Shown in pieces: positions 1-12,158 of a DNA stretch of 64,000 nt. Where the stretch lies: assembly GCF_963855985.1 (NCBI RefSeq), contig NC_087092.1, positions 186,001 through 250,000 on the forward strand, in the 5' to 3' direction. Source of the DNA: Ostrinia nubilalis (taxonomy: Eukaryota; Arthropoda; Insecta; Lepidoptera; Crambidae). A program made the translations under genes and the position numbers. Under the pieces are notes generated by a model. That model did not search any database. It worked only from the letters and a program-made list of their open reading frames with translations, and had not been told where the DNA came from. Position 1 is the first letter of the stretch. The number at the start of each line of letters is the position of its first letter.

Positions 1-274
1 AATCCCGAGGCCCGAGACTAGATCATGGTGATGGGATACTATCGAAAAATACTGAGATACACAAATTGAGATAAACAAACTGTAAAAAATTTATTACAAT
101 ACTAAAATAAAGTAAAATAATAAGTAGGTATTTACTAATAACAAATAATAATATAAAGCTACCCAATCAACATTTTTATTAAAACAGGAGAACTTTCAGT
201 TAAGCAGTTAATGACTCGATCGTAAAAGCTGCTGTTTTCGTAATCCTTGATTAGATCCGATTCTGTATTTAATA
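1..274. other. Unassigned AT-rich DNA
   Basis: No gene, RNA or repeat boundary is recognisable before the palindromic element that starts at 275. Confidence 0.5.
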
Positions 275-1353
275 CAGTGTGAGTAACGATAAAGTGCACA
301 TAATATGAAATTAGGTGAAACTAGATCTATTTTGATCGACAAAAAACAGGTCAAAATTTTTTTGAGTTTTTTTTCTCATTTTTTATAGTTTTTTTTTCTT
401 CCAATTACTTATTGTAAAGAAAACGTAATAACTTTTAAACTAAGAGGTATGTCCTGTAAAAACAGTAATAATGCTAAATAACAGACGATACTAAAAAAAT
501 ACATAAAATACTCAGAAAATGCCAACAAATAATAAAAAATGATACTTTTTGAAAAAAATCTGCTTTTAAATTCGTGTTTTTTGGTTATTTGATAAATTTC
601 TCCAAAAAATGCCCCTATAACAGGTGGTTTTTATTACTTTGTATTATTCTCTATCGTATTACCATTGTAAAACCAAAAATCGCATGTCTCTATCCCTATC
701 ACAACATTTGCTATGATCGTGTGAACTAAGCCTCTCCGGGCGCGCCATTCAACGCTTCGTTAACAACGAAACTGAAAATGGCTCTAGATTTGTAATTTTG
801 ATAAAGACAAGTTAGATTTCAAATAAAAACAAAAGATTTCGAAGTAAAATAAGCATTTTAGTTAAAATTAGAATTGTCCCTACCTGTAGCGTAGAATAAT
901 GTTGTGGTAGGCCTTTGTTCAAACTATCATAGAAAATGTTGTGATAGGGATAGAGACATGCGATTTTTGGATTTACAAAGGTAATACGATAGAGAATAAT
1001 ACAAAGCAATAAAAACCACCTGTTATAGGGGCATTTTTTGGAGAAAACCAAAAAAACACAAATTTATAAGCAGATTTTTTTCAAAAAGTATCATTTTTTA
1101 TTATTTGTTGGCATTTTCTTAGTATTTTTTTAGTATCGTCTGTTATTTAGCATTATTACTGTTTTCATTTTATCAGGATATACCTCTTAGTTTAAAAGTT
1201 ATTACGTTTTCTTTACAATAAGTAATTTTAAGAAGAAAAATTATATAAAAAATTAAATAAAAATCTCAAAAAAAATTTGACCTCTTTTTTGTCGATAAAA
1301 ATAGGTCTAGTTTCACCTAATTTCATATGTACACTTTATCGTGACTCACATTG
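275..1353. mobile_element. Long-palindrome Tc1/mariner-like non-autonomous element, copy 1
   Basis: Two inverted arms of about 450 bp (roughly 275-731 and 913-1353) surround a spacer of about 180 bp. The ends read CAGTGTGAGT...ACTCACATTG. A TA precedes the left end; the right flank is TT, probably a mutated TA. TA targets and CAGTG ends are typical of Tc1-like elements. The spacer contains GGCGCGCCATTCAACG and codes for nothing convincing; short ORFs inside the arms are shadows of the palindrome. Copy 2 at 13927-15031 carries the same spacer in the opposite orientation. The palindromic design is seen directly; assignment to Tc1/mariner is inferred from the ends. Confidence 0.72.
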
Positions 1354-1753
1354 TTTAATTAACGAATCTAACAGTTCTTGCCCCAGTAGAGAACGAAGTC
1401 TCGTTTTAATGCGCTTTAATGCTGAAAATCGTCTCTCACAAGTCACTTGCGTGAATGAAATTGTGAGAATTAAACACTGTAATACATAAAAAAAATCAAA
1501 ATAAAACTCCCATCATTTTCCGGCAATTTTCCGAGTATTGCATTTATTAGAGAACGCAATTTTATTTTTGGGACATGTGTGGGTCAATGTGGTCAATAGA
1601 AGCTTAACCTCAAGTTTTTGGGGTCGCCACCCTTGTCCCCCAACCGCCATCTTGAAAATAGGGGTGAAAACACTTTTTTAAGCGTCTTACAAAAAATTCG
1701 CTATGTCATAATTTGTAGCAAATTGTTTTGCCTACAAATATGTTTACACAGGC

Positions 1754-1889
1754 CCCTCTTTCCCACTGGGCACTTTGGGCACGTGCCCAGGGCCCCACGA
1801 CGGAAGGGGCCCCCGTCTGCTCAAAAGACCTTTTTCCAGATGATAAGACCCCCCTTGATCCTTAAGTGCCCAGGGCCCCTAGTAAGTTA
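1754..1889 (+). repeat. GC-rich direct repeat, copy a
   Basis: The unit begins CCCTCTTTCCCACTGGGCAC and ends GTGCCCAGGGCCCCTAGTA. It matches copy b at 2538-2681 along its length, with scattered substitutions and small indels. It contains internal short inversions (GGGCAC/GTGCCC). No coding potential is recognised. Confidence 0.8.
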
Positions 1890-1945
1890 CTCTTTCAAGG
1901 TCACTAACATAATTATTATTCTTTCTTCTTCTTCTTTCTTTTCAG

Positions 1946-2035
1946 CCAAATGACGTCCACTGCTGGACAAAGGCCTCCCCCAAGGTTTTCCACAATGAAC
2001 GGTCCTGCGCTGCCCGCATCCAGGCTCTTCCTATT
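1946..2035. repeat. Lepidopteran LINE/SINE 3'-end fragment
   Basis: Contains the widespread lepidopteran string GTCCACTGCTGGACAAAGGC followed by CTCCCCCAAGG and a TTCCACAATGAACGG segment. It is preceded by a TTC-rich simple repeat at 1918-1944. Related fragments occur at 23184, 42462 and 60788. The family is known from memory of lepidopteran genomes; its exact name cannot be confirmed here. Confidence 0.65.
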
Positions 2036-2094
2036 ATTATTACTGGACGGGATTATTACTGATGGAAGAAACATATTCCATAAACAACAACCAC

Positions 2095-2271
2095 TCTGAT
2101 CACAGCGGGCATCAGCTCGTGATACACGATGTGCTGGTACCTACATAGCATAGCAATGTTCACGTCCCTGGCGACCTGGTAAAGCTTGTCGTCGCCCCAG
2201 CAAGGGTTGAGCTCGTGCAGCTTGTCGGGCAAGTAATTGTGGTTGCGGAACAGCCAGAAGATCAGGTTGAC
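2095..2271 (-). pseudogene. Isolated animal haem-peroxidase-like exon
   Basis: On the minus strand, an acceptor-like GAGATCAG precedes a 59-codon open segment that ends at a GT (GTGGTT). The translation contains FWLFRNHNYLPDKLHELNP, then CWGDDKLYQVARD, then RYQHIVYHELMP. This order matches the animal haem-peroxidase block usually seen as LREHNR..., NP.W.DE.L.QEAR, and .QHI.YNE.LP. The Arg-x-His-Asn element is kept. No neighbouring peroxidase exons are visible on either side; the flanks are repeats and a SINE-like piece. It is most likely a captured or relic exon. A real exon of a gene with very large introns cannot be excluded. Confidence 0.7.
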
Positions 2272-2289
2272 CTGATCTCAACATCAATG

Positions 2290-2412
2290 CCGTGGAGAGC
2301 TTTGCGCTTAGCTAAATTATGTTTGTGTGACGAGTGGTTTCCCTACAATAGTCCAGCGGCGGCGGGGTTCAAACCAGTGTTCCTTGGATCCCGAGTCGGC
2401 CAGTCTGACATC
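2290..2412 (-). repeat. SINE-like fragment
   Basis: The minus strand reads CTGGCCGACTCGGGATCC, then CACTGGTTTGAACCCC, then GCCGCTGGACTATTGTAG and AGCTAAGCGCAAAGC. This resembles a widespread lepidopteran tRNA-like short interspersed repeat; GGTTTGAACCC is a plausible degenerate box B. It abuts the acceptor side of the peroxidase-like exon. Confidence 0.5.
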
Positions 2413-2537
2413 TTCACCGTTCGGTATTGTAGCTTTGTTCTATAGTTCAGGATTCTATGTGAGTATCTACTGCTTGACTGCCAAAAATCCAATCAATGAA
2501 GGCCAGGGCATCATGAAAAAAACATAAATGGTCAAAG

Positions 2538-2681
2538 CCCTCTTTCCCACTGGGCACTTTAGGCACGTGCTCAGGGCCCCGCGACGGAGGGGGCCCCCGT
2601 CTGTCCGTCTCAAAATACCTTTTTCTAGAGGATGACAAGGGCCCCCTTGATCCGTAAGTGCCCAGGGCCCCTAGTAGGTTA
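2538..2681 (+). repeat. GC-rich direct repeat, copy b
   Basis: Second copy of the unit at 1754-1889, in the same orientation, about 650 bp further on. The two copies bracket the peroxidase-like exon. Confidence 0.8.
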
Positions 2682-2701
2682 AAGACGGCCCTGTGTTTAC
2701 A

Positions 2702-2807
2702 TAACTTTTTGTCCTAAATTAAATTAGAGAAGTTATACATAAGCAAAAAGGATTTGTTTTTTTGCTTATAACTTCTTTAATCTTTAATTTAAGGCAAAAA
2801 GTTATAT
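2702..2807. repeat. AT-rich foldback sequence
   Basis: Imperfect inverted repeat: ACATAACTTTTTGTCC... at the left pairs with ...GGCAAAAAGTTATATTAAC at the right, and AAGTTATACATAAGCAAAAA pairs with the inner TTTTTGCTTATAACTT. The loop is about 7 nt. It looks like a small MITE or foldback; no target duplication was identified. Confidence 0.55.
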
Positions 2808-2891
2808 TAACATATTTGTAGGCAAAGCAATTTTCTACAAATTATGACTGTACAATTTTTTGTACGACGCAGTTTCCGAGACATGCACGCA

Positions 2892-2943
2892 GGTAACCGT
2901 AGCACAGGGGCCACGCTGCGCGGGCCCCCTGTGCTACGGTTGC
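2892..2943. other. GC-rich hairpin
   Basis: GGTAACCGTAGCACAGGGGCC pairs with a downstream near-perfect inverse (2922-2943) around a short loop. It sits in an otherwise unexplained GC-rich stretch that continues to about 3010. Probably a repeat remnant. Confidence 0.5.
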
Positions 2944-5900
2944 CGCATGCCCCGCAACCCTGGGGGGCCCGCGCAGGCTGGGGCCCGGCTGGCAAATGCC
3001 ACCTCGACTGTATGGCCAGTCCGACGCTGTATAGAATCATATTGGACGGTCCAAAATACACCTTTCCTTTAAAAATCTAACAAAATGACAAAAATAATAG
3101 TTATGTGATAATATTGAAAAGTCGGCCAATATTTGTGTATCCAAACCAAATAATGAGATATCGTATTAAACGAGTTCGATCGCGCAATACTGACAAAGAA
3201 ACTTCCCTTCATTAGCATCGGGTCTCGGCTCAAAGGCGGGCATTCATAATAGGCTTAATATGAAGTACTTATGAGCATTCTGAATTAATCAGAGGACAAA
3301 GGGCCAGTGTAAGAACCGGACGGAAGCGCTTGAGGCCAGCGGGGTCGGCGACCGCGCGCTGCACCTAGGCGCTGCATCTGTGTGGACCACGCGAGCGGCC
3401 GATGTTGGAACCACTCGTATTATTTCTATCGATAGTCAAAAACAGATTAAAGATTTAGAAAAATCGTTTTCCATTAAGCAGTATCTAATTCAAAATCAAA
3501 ATCAGTCCAAGCCACTATTTAAACGATCAAAATCGAAGTATTATTGTTCCATGAGGTTTGCAAGGCTAAATTTAACCTTTAAATGATTTAATTAATACCT
3601 AAATAGTTTTAGGTTGGACAGTGGAATATAAAAAAACATACCGGACTCTAGTATTTAAAACTAATTACATACTTCTCAACGTTTGCTTGTCGGTTAATCG
3701 CTCTATTACTTATAAGAAACTTCACTTTATTAAATTCTATCAAAAGCGCCTTATATCTTATGTAGGCTCCAGCAACAGGTTTAATCGCTAATGCTCGTGC
3801 GGCATCTGAATTATAAATCGAAGGGATTAGCATTATTTATAGAGGCACTTAGTAGTTACCTTCTGGCTCTTATAAAATGGAATAATGTCAACCGAGCTCA
3901 ACTTGGGCATTATAAATTACGGCTAAGCGAGAACTTTATCTTTAGCCGTAAATAGAAGTTGAGTTAGCATCAGCGTTTATTTAGCAAATAAATTATTTTA
4001 ATGGAATAGTAATGATTTATATTTAATCTAAGATGGACAAAACGCTTGATAGAGTAATCATCTTCCACTTATTGTTAGTATGGTTAAAATGAAATTCTCT
4101 ATCAATTCAACATTAGGCCTCCCGTAGCAACTTCCGTGCCTTTCGTAGTTGGCCGCCTGTGGCACGTCGCGCGCGTCCGTGCGTCGCAGCGTCTGCCGCA
4201 CTGCGCCGGCTGTCGTGAACCCATTTGTGCCGAGATGAGAGCCTCTCCTCGAATGGGAACTGAATTTCACCAAATAATGTACAGTTTTCACCAACGTTCG
4301 TAGCACTAATTGTTGTCGTAGCAGACAGTGTTAACTAAACAGTGAGTTGCTACGAACATGGTTAGCAACTCTCTACATTTTTATCAACATTTTTACTCTA
4401 CAATAAAATTTATAGGTGTATTTACATACTAATACGAGTATACTAATTGTTGTGTTGTTTTATTTTACCGATTATCGTAACCAGTCAATAACTGACAATA
4501 TTTTCATTTCATTTTAAATTAATTAGCATTAATTTAGTTAGACCTGTTCTGTAAGCTTACAAGTGTTTTGCATTAATAATAAATAAATTACTTTTAATGC
4601 TTATTTTGTGTTAGTAATACTTAATTAGTTTAGCAATTGAGTCAGCATGAACTTAATGAATGACTACGTCTTTGATTTGTGTCTTGACTCAATTAACATG
4701 AAATATAAATACATTGCCTTTATTCTAATAAATGTAAACAGACAAAGACATTGTTGTGGCATTAGCAAGTGTAATATGATATTATAAATAAGCGTGCGTC
4801 AACGGCGCCGGCGCCCGCGCCGCTCTCAGCGCTGTAAACACTCCATAATGAAACCGAGATGGAATAAAGATGCCGGTTTATGATTGTGTTCACGCTTCTG
4901 GGCCTGATGGTGGAAAGATAGAATGGCCGCTACATTGACGCTATGCGTATTAAACATGTCAGTGGCAATGAACTCACTTTGGAAATTCCTTGAAATTACG
5001 CGATGTATTCTCCCCCTCCCTCTAACATAAATGGTATTTTCACTGGCTAAAGTTCAAAAAACGGTTTAATTCTGCAACTCTTCTCTTCCAAAGGGTAAAA
5101 TTAGAATGACTAAGGTACAAAATTCCTATCAGTAAAAATGTTTTTGACTTGTAATAAGTTATTTTAAGCCAAAACGGACTTCCCGGTTGGTTACTGCTTA
5201 ATTATTTAAAAGTAAACAACACATTAACAAATGATGATAGTGGTGTTTTTTTAGCTTTGATAACACGTTAAACTAGCCATTTGTGAGGAATGCTGGTAAT
5301 TATCCCGGCGCACATGACGTCACGGGTGGTCGTCACTGATAACGCGCGTCACCGCTGCACTGTGAGCTCGACTCTCGACAGACACATAAATCTTGGATTG
5401 ACGGGTAAAGAGCGATGTACATTCAAGTGCATTTGATTTCACACTTAACCCACATCTTGATATTTTCCAAATGTATCGTTCTACCGTTTAGCAAATTCAG
5501 ACACCGTAGCACGTGTCTGAACCGTCAAATTCCATAGGTATTTGTGAACTTACAAGTGCATCACCATAAAATGCGTAGCAAAGATCGTTTTAATGCCGGA
5601 GAAACAAAGAGAGTCGGTCTTGGTTTGATTAAAAGCATTATTTTCGAATGATATGCTTAGCTTAAGCTCTCATTTAGCTGATCTTCTAATTTACTTACGA
5701 TAATGTCCAGGGTCCTGATGATGCAGTCAGGAGGTGACAATAGAAACTCTTAACTAAGAGTGTGTTTTCAGGTTTGTAAACTATTAATTATTTTATATCT
5801 TTTGACAATGTGAACTTTTCCCATATTTTCCATCGACAACTGGCATGTTTAACTGAGAAAGTACATTGTTATCTTACTCGTAATACTTTTATCCAGCTTG

Positions 5901-7300
5901 CGATTTTATGTTTTATTAGTTTGAGTGCGGTGTAGCAAGCGCCTTAGAGCGGCACAAGGCGCTGGACCTCGCTCGATGGCGGCGTATTTTAGGAGCCGCT
6001 GACGCATTGATAGGCGCCGCGATACGAAATTAGTTTATCGACACTTGCGACCGTTACAGATGCGTCTGTTCCCTGCGCCGTATATTACGGAGATTACGCA
6101 ATCAAATAATGGAATGATTTTAAGGCATCAATACGGTTAAACATTTTGTTACAAGCGTTTTTTATTTTAAAGTCTAGCGACCGCCTAATTAATGTCCGAG
6201 TGCGAGCACAAATGGAAATTACTCAGTCCATTTGATCTACATACCTACTCTAGATTGATGGCTTAAGATATGGATTAAAAGTGAAAACATGATTGTCAGG
6301 AAAGCAATTGGACTAAGAAAAACTTTATTCAAGCCTATATCCGTTAAGTAAATACTGTTAAAAAGCACAAATCCCCCGAGCCAATTACTAATGCTCTGCC
6401 TGTCGCTGGCCATTTTCGATAAGTGCCCTGATCTCCGGGCTCATGTTGACAAAAATACTCCTCCTGTAATTATTCCGGACAAACAAAGTATCCCGCGGCT
6501 TGGAGCAACAACAAAATATGCAAAGCAGGCATTTACACTGGAGCCATGAGCCAGAGGCCGTTCCGAACTGATTTATCGAGGAATACTTTGTTTGTTTGTT
6601 GGTCCTTTTATTCTGCAAATAAAAAGGAGAGACGTGGAATAAAGTCAACATAATAAAATTAACAATTTCCAAGTCTTATCATTATTTTCAAAGTTCAACA
6701 TAATAAAAAGAGCTCATATTTATTGACGTTTTAGTAAAATGCGGAATTCAATTTGGCCCGGTTTATATTAAAATATGTTCCGAATTTTGTACACAATGTC
6801 GTAAATTGTTTAATCAGTGACTGGAGACAAAAATGACCGTGGTGAACCGACATCTGTAAAATGAGACGACGTTGGTTGGTAACAATTTGAAACAAAGCAA
6901 TTTTCTTTCCAATGAGTATTTTTCTGCTATCCCCACGATAAAACTGGTATTTATTTCTGCACCAAGGGCTTAAGCAGCGCAAAAATCCAATAATTTCGAC
7001 AGCGGATTTATAACGGCCTCGTAAATATGTGGGTATTAAAATAAAAGGCGGGTTGAGCCGCGGTGGATATATGCCGGTCATTTCTCTCAGTCGCTACAGC
7101 AGTCAAAACAACGCTGTATGATATGATCATAAAATCTGGCATGCGCAACTATCATAATACTCGTAGTTGAGTTAATAGTGTATAATGGCGCAATTTGCTC
7201 AAAAACTAAATGGAAAATTCCTTAGATCACGCTTGGAAAAGACTGGAATCATCATTAAAGAAAGAAACCCAATTTGCTTACGAATACCCTTTTATATTTT
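2944..7300. other. No gene recognised
   Basis: AT-rich DNA with short GC-rich islands at about 3310-3400, 4130-4250, 4795-4840, 5310-5400 and 5940-6070. A short hairpin (TTACGGCTAA...TTAGCCGTAA) lies at about 3916-3950, and a TGACGTCA CRE-type octamer is near 5318. None of the ORFs resembles a protein family or is flanked by convincing paired splice sites. Probably intronic or intergenic. Confidence 0.5.
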
Positions 7301-7694
7301 TATGTTGCTGTCATTGAATTTAACAACACTGGTTTTATAATACAAACCACTGGATTGGAGTCATATTGTATGTACATTATTTTCGGAGCTATATTTAGAA
7401 TGTGGAGGAAAACCCACAACCTATTCCCGGCGTGGTACTGTAAAATCTTCAAAACGTAAGCGTGTTTTTTTCAGGAGCGGCTGATCGACCACACTAATAA
7501 TATTTCTTATTGCCGTCATTGAATTTAGTTACACTTTGGGTTTATACAAACCATTACCTAGAGTCAGTTTGTATGTTACTTTCGGAGCTATATTTGGAAT
7601 GTGAAGGAAAATCCAAAATATTTTCCGGGTGTGTAACTACCTACTGTAAAAGTTAAAAAACAGAAGCGTTTGTTTTCAGGAGGGACTGGTCCGC
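7301..7694 (+). repeat. Diverged ~200-bp tandem duplication
   Basis: Units 7301-7490 and 7505-7694 share the same order of landmarks: GTCATTGAATTTA, a TACAAACCA block, TTTCGGAGCTATATTT, GGAATGTG/AGAATGTG with GAGGAAAA/AAGGAAAA, ACTGTAAAA, and a T-rich tract ending in CAGGAG. Divergence is substantial, so the duplication is old or under weak constraint. Each unit ends in a strong acceptor-like sequence. Confidence 0.75.
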
Positions 7695-7699
7695 ATCAC

Positions 7700-10590
7700 G
7701 TGCCGCGTACGTCGAAGTAGGCAGGGACGCGGGAAGTGATGCCAGTTCGAGTTCAGGTTAGTCACGAGGGATTGGCGATTTGACAGTTTTAATAAAGTAG
7801 ATTTTTAAATAGCCAGCTCCCTTGTACAGGACATCTAAACGGTTTTGATGAAAGTTTCTGGTTTAAAATCAGAATGTAATTCTCACAGGATTAAAAACCC
7901 ATTTAACGCTCGGGTACAATCGAGCATGCCAATCTCAATCGGTAGAAACTTAAGTAAGAAAAAGGCCAATTTATGTGTAAAGGAGCGCCGGCCTCGGCCG
8001 CCTCCGGTGAATAATACAGCGCTGCGGTGAGAGCAATCCTGCTAAGTAATTTGAGTAATATCCAGAAAGGTCGTTTGATGTGCTCAATGTACGGGATGTT
8101 TAATATCAGTGTCGATATAATGTTTCTAGAATATTACGTATTGATTCCAAATATTTTCCCCGAAAATATCGAGGATTGAATGTTCTTAGTATTGATATTG
8201 CATGAAGTACACACTAGTAAGTATCCCGCATCGATACTACGAGTATAATTATTGTATAATTTATGTAATTATGTCCTATTAGATTATTTCCTCTCCTTAT
8301 TTCATTGCAAGATTGCTAAAGTGCTTGTGATTCTTAGTGCAATCCATAGACTTTCTTGATCATTTCAAAATATAGTTATAGGTATTTAGGTATGCCTACG
8401 TAGGTACGGGTAAAATACCATATAATGACACAATACATTATTAATAGCGTGTATTACACGTGTCAGTTGATTCATAGTAGCTAAACTCAAAACGGGTCAT
8501 ATACCTATTGATCGGAAATAGCTCGAACCGGGTTCAGAAGTGGCTGGCGCTGGCAATTATCGGAGATGTATCTGCCAATCTTAATCAGCTTGACGCGCTA
8601 CCGAGAAGCGACGCGGGTTGCAACCTACGCGATTTATTTCGCTGCTAAAGATAAGAGATTAATACAGGATGATTGACGAGAAAACTAAATAATTCAATGT
8701 AATTTAAGAAAGCATAAAAAAATGTAATATCAAAATACGAGTATCATATCGCGTAAAAACATATTGGCATAAAATTAAATCACAATCTTTATTAGTATGT
8801 AGGTCCTTTTCACAGCACTTATACACTTCCCAAATAGCTTCTATTAGTATTAAAACAATACGAACTACCTACTTAGCATTATTTTGAATAAACAAATTAA
8901 AAAAAAAAACAAAATACATAATAAGAAATGTCTTGTGAGAATATAAATAACTTACTCGTAACATAAAGAGAGTATAAAAATATTTAGAAACTATTATGTA
9001 GAAATAATTGACCTATTAATTCCAATGAGAGAAAAGTATTTTATCCGCAATCTCCAACTAGAAGCTGGCAACAAAGTCGATATAACTCGGACACGCGGCC
9101 CTAGTCCCAGAGCTAGTTATTGCGGCTTGATATTTTTGAACTGATAGCGTATTGGACTGTTCTACTTGTAGTCCAAGAGCTAACTTGTCATGAAGTTACG
9201 TTTACTAAATTATGCTGTAGTTATATTATTTTTGCGCTGAATTAAATGATATCAATTAATACTCTATCGCAAGTGCATAAATGTTAGACTTTAATGGTAA
9301 ACAACATTTCATTTAATTGTTATTTACGTTTGTTACAATATTTTATGCTGTTAACCCATTAGCAAATGAAGATGAAATAAAATGACCGAAATATTATAGA
9401 ACTGATTAGGATACGATAGATTATCCGAAGTCCGACAAGAGGGCGAGGACACGAATAGTGAACCTACTGATAAACTTTTCAGAAACCTTCGCCAACCACA
9501 AAATAACCGACGGGCTTCGAAAACTTGCAAATCTATAGTCGAGTCAACTAAAACCAGCGACTATCGCACCTAGCCCTTGGCCTACCAGGTTCATAACTAA
9601 GACAAATCGCGCGAGTATTTCCGACAGAGCCGCAAACACGTGAAGTGTGAATGGCCGACTTGTTCTCACACGTAAGTAGCTTCATCCGAGCATACAGAAG
9701 GTATTTTATCATTTACTCAATGGATAAGAGTGATGTTTTCGACGAGAATCACTCTTCCTCCCGCTCCCACGGGAAGCGCAAACACGAAGCTTTTAGCAAC
9801 TTTTCTTTTAGGACGGCCGATGCCGCGATGTTCATACATCATGCCTCAAGGGTTTAGACATGAATGTGTTAAGTTTAAAAATTGATCGATGAGCCATATA
9901 CTCGTACTCTTTTTGATGGATACGATCTGTAAAAGTTTGATGTGATCATACCTACGTAGAAATCGATCACTGTCGCTCTAATTTATTTATATCTTTGAAA
10001 GCTTTCGTAGCCTATAAGTGTACAAGAAGAAAAACACTTATTTAATATTTGTAGTACAAAAATGAAGTCTGATTCGAAGTTAACCACTAATCTAACTTTA
10101 AAATTAACTTCGCCTATTTTCCGCCACCGACTCCATTATGCTGCTTTAATAAGTCGGCTTTGATGTTCCAACCAACTAAATGAGTGTTATTTCACAAATG
10201 ACAAATACACTCATGGAAGATGTAGAATCCGACGTGCGTATCACTCGAGCCAGTGCTCGTTAATTACGCATATGTCAAAATATAATATCGTTAATTGGTT
10301 TAATTTAATTGAAAAAAAGTGTAGTTCCTACTGAAAGAGAAAATTACTATCTACTGCCTGGATAGGCAACACATAGGTAATATAGGTTTTTCCTTTGATG
10401 GTTTTACCCACACGGCACATATCAATTTACACTTTTATATTTATGTATGGTTAATATACTCAAGCATTTCTCTCCTCTCAAGACAGCAATAATTAAGCAT
10501 CGTGTAGTAGTACTTCAAGGCCGGATGCTTTATCAAAGGTTAAGAGTAGGTTTTCCGATGCTTTGTGAAAAATATTTTATTTTTCGTCGA
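7700..10590. other. No gene recognised
   Basis: AT-rich DNA. No reading frame here has recognisable motifs or splice context. A GC-richer segment at about 9420-9860 contains only a short unassigned ORF. Confidence 0.5.
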
Positions 10591-10593
10591 TAA

Positions 10594-10796
10594 TCTATAA
10601 TATAAAAATGAATCGCAAAATGTGTTGGTAAGCGCATAACTCAACAACGCAATTTTACCAATTCTTTTTTTGTTGAAGGATGGTTTTTACAGCGAGAAAA
10701 GTTTGAATATTTTCCGGGTAAACCCTAAAAAACTCGAAACTTCACCCCTAAGGGTAAAACGGGGTCCACGCGTACGAAGTCGCGGGCGGCCGCTAG
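10594..10796 (+). mobile_element. Short Helitron-like element
   Basis: Begins TCTATAATATAAAAATG after an A and ends GCGGGCGGCCGCTAG before a T, matching Helitron insertion between A and T with a 5' TC and 3' CTRR. A GC-rich palindrome (GCGGCCGC) lies just inside the 3' end. At 203 bp it is non-autonomous. Three other Helitron-like elements lie at 23575, 51678 and 52409. Confidence 0.75.
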
Positions 10797-10799
10797 TAA

Positions 10800-12158
10800 T
10801 GTATAAAAAAGTAACTCAATCCTTGTGATACCGTAGTTATGTAGTACCTAATATCGAGCCAATGCAACAAGTATTGCTATCAAAATGTAAATCAACGCTT
10901 TGGAACAGATTTTAGCACAAATAGAGGATGTTAAAGCTGTCAAAGCTGTACAAGACTATGGGAAGCTGCGATAACTGAGTAGATATGGTGGTTTCCGTTT
11001 CCGTTTTGTCGCGCAAGTTGCGCTGCGCTGCGGCGCGTTCGTGCGGCATTGTCCTGCCATCCAGGAAGCCGGACGACAGTCCTGCAGAATGCATTGTCTG
11101 GGTGGAAATATTCTAGCAAGAGGAATTTGTACTTATGCGTAAAGAGGACAAAACGTTTAGTGCAAAGTAGTATATCTAGAATTTCATAAACTAAAAAAAA
11201 ACGAAATCTCAAGGCTGAGCCTAATATTTGTCAGACCTTAGTTTTCCCAAAATATTATTATTAGTGTAAACTAGAGCCCCCTGTCTAGTAGTTTTAAAGT
11301 AAATAAATCAATGCTGTAAATGTTTCCCGTTTGTCCAATTCTGGGAATCTTGCATGACGAGACTCCACGACAAGTTTCCCAAATTCCCGAGGGACTGGCT
11401 AAACATAGAATTATTAAGATAAGATAAGGAAAACTTTATTTGACACAAAAATAAAATTATTAAGGACTCTGAATTAATTTAGTAAATTCGAAATTTAAGC
11501 TCATTCATGTAAATCTACTGAAGTTGAGACTTATTTGATTTGTTGAGCTACGAGTCTATACTGGCTTTACAGGGTATACTTTTAAGTAAATTCTTAAAAT
11601 CTGCGGACTTATTAACCTAAAATGCCGACTAAAAGATAATTTTGACCTAAATTCAAGCTATAAAGGTTACACAAAGATAATACTGGAAACTGTTTGGGCG
11701 TCTAATTATTATATCTAAATGAAACTTTTATTTCAGCTTCATTTATACAAACCTACAAAGGCTGAGCTTTTGTAAATAACGATGTCTTTGAAAGAAATAT
11801 TCTATACACCGATGGGCTCTACACTGGAAGCTTTTAGCAAAATTCGTTTTTTGAGAGAATCCTATAACTAAGTGGGTATGTACTACTCAACAAGTTTTTT
11901 CATTAATACACATACGAGCTTGGAGAGCTCTACATGTGGCATTTTTTCAATAATTGCTATTTTGCAAAATAAACTACTTCAAGTCTGATAAACTGGCGCT
12001 GTACATCCTTTAATGTACACGAAGTACGAGTAAGTAGGTACCCTGTTAAAATTGTGCATTAGTATCAGGTTTCGTCTGACCACTGATGTAAGTTAATTAG
12101 TAATGATTTATCACCCGGCGCAGACGCACAATAAGAGGAGCGCGGCGCAGGCGGCGGC
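10800..12158. other. No gene recognised
   Basis: AT-rich DNA. Minus-strand ORFs near 10912-11212 show no family features. A simple AAGATAAGATAAGG tract lies near 11416. Confidence 0.45.

Larger units (their letters stand above)
1683..2870. repeat. Composite repeat with inverted arms
   Basis: The sequence at 1683-1748 (ACAAAAAATTCG...CATAATTTGTAG...CCTACAAATATG) recurs in reverse complement at about 2808-2870. Inside these arms are two direct copies of a ~140-bp GC-rich unit, a lepidopteran LINE/SINE 3' end, a haem-peroxidase-like exon and a foldback sequence. No clean target duplication was found, so whether this is one mobile unit or stacked insertions is uncertain. Confidence 0.5.
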
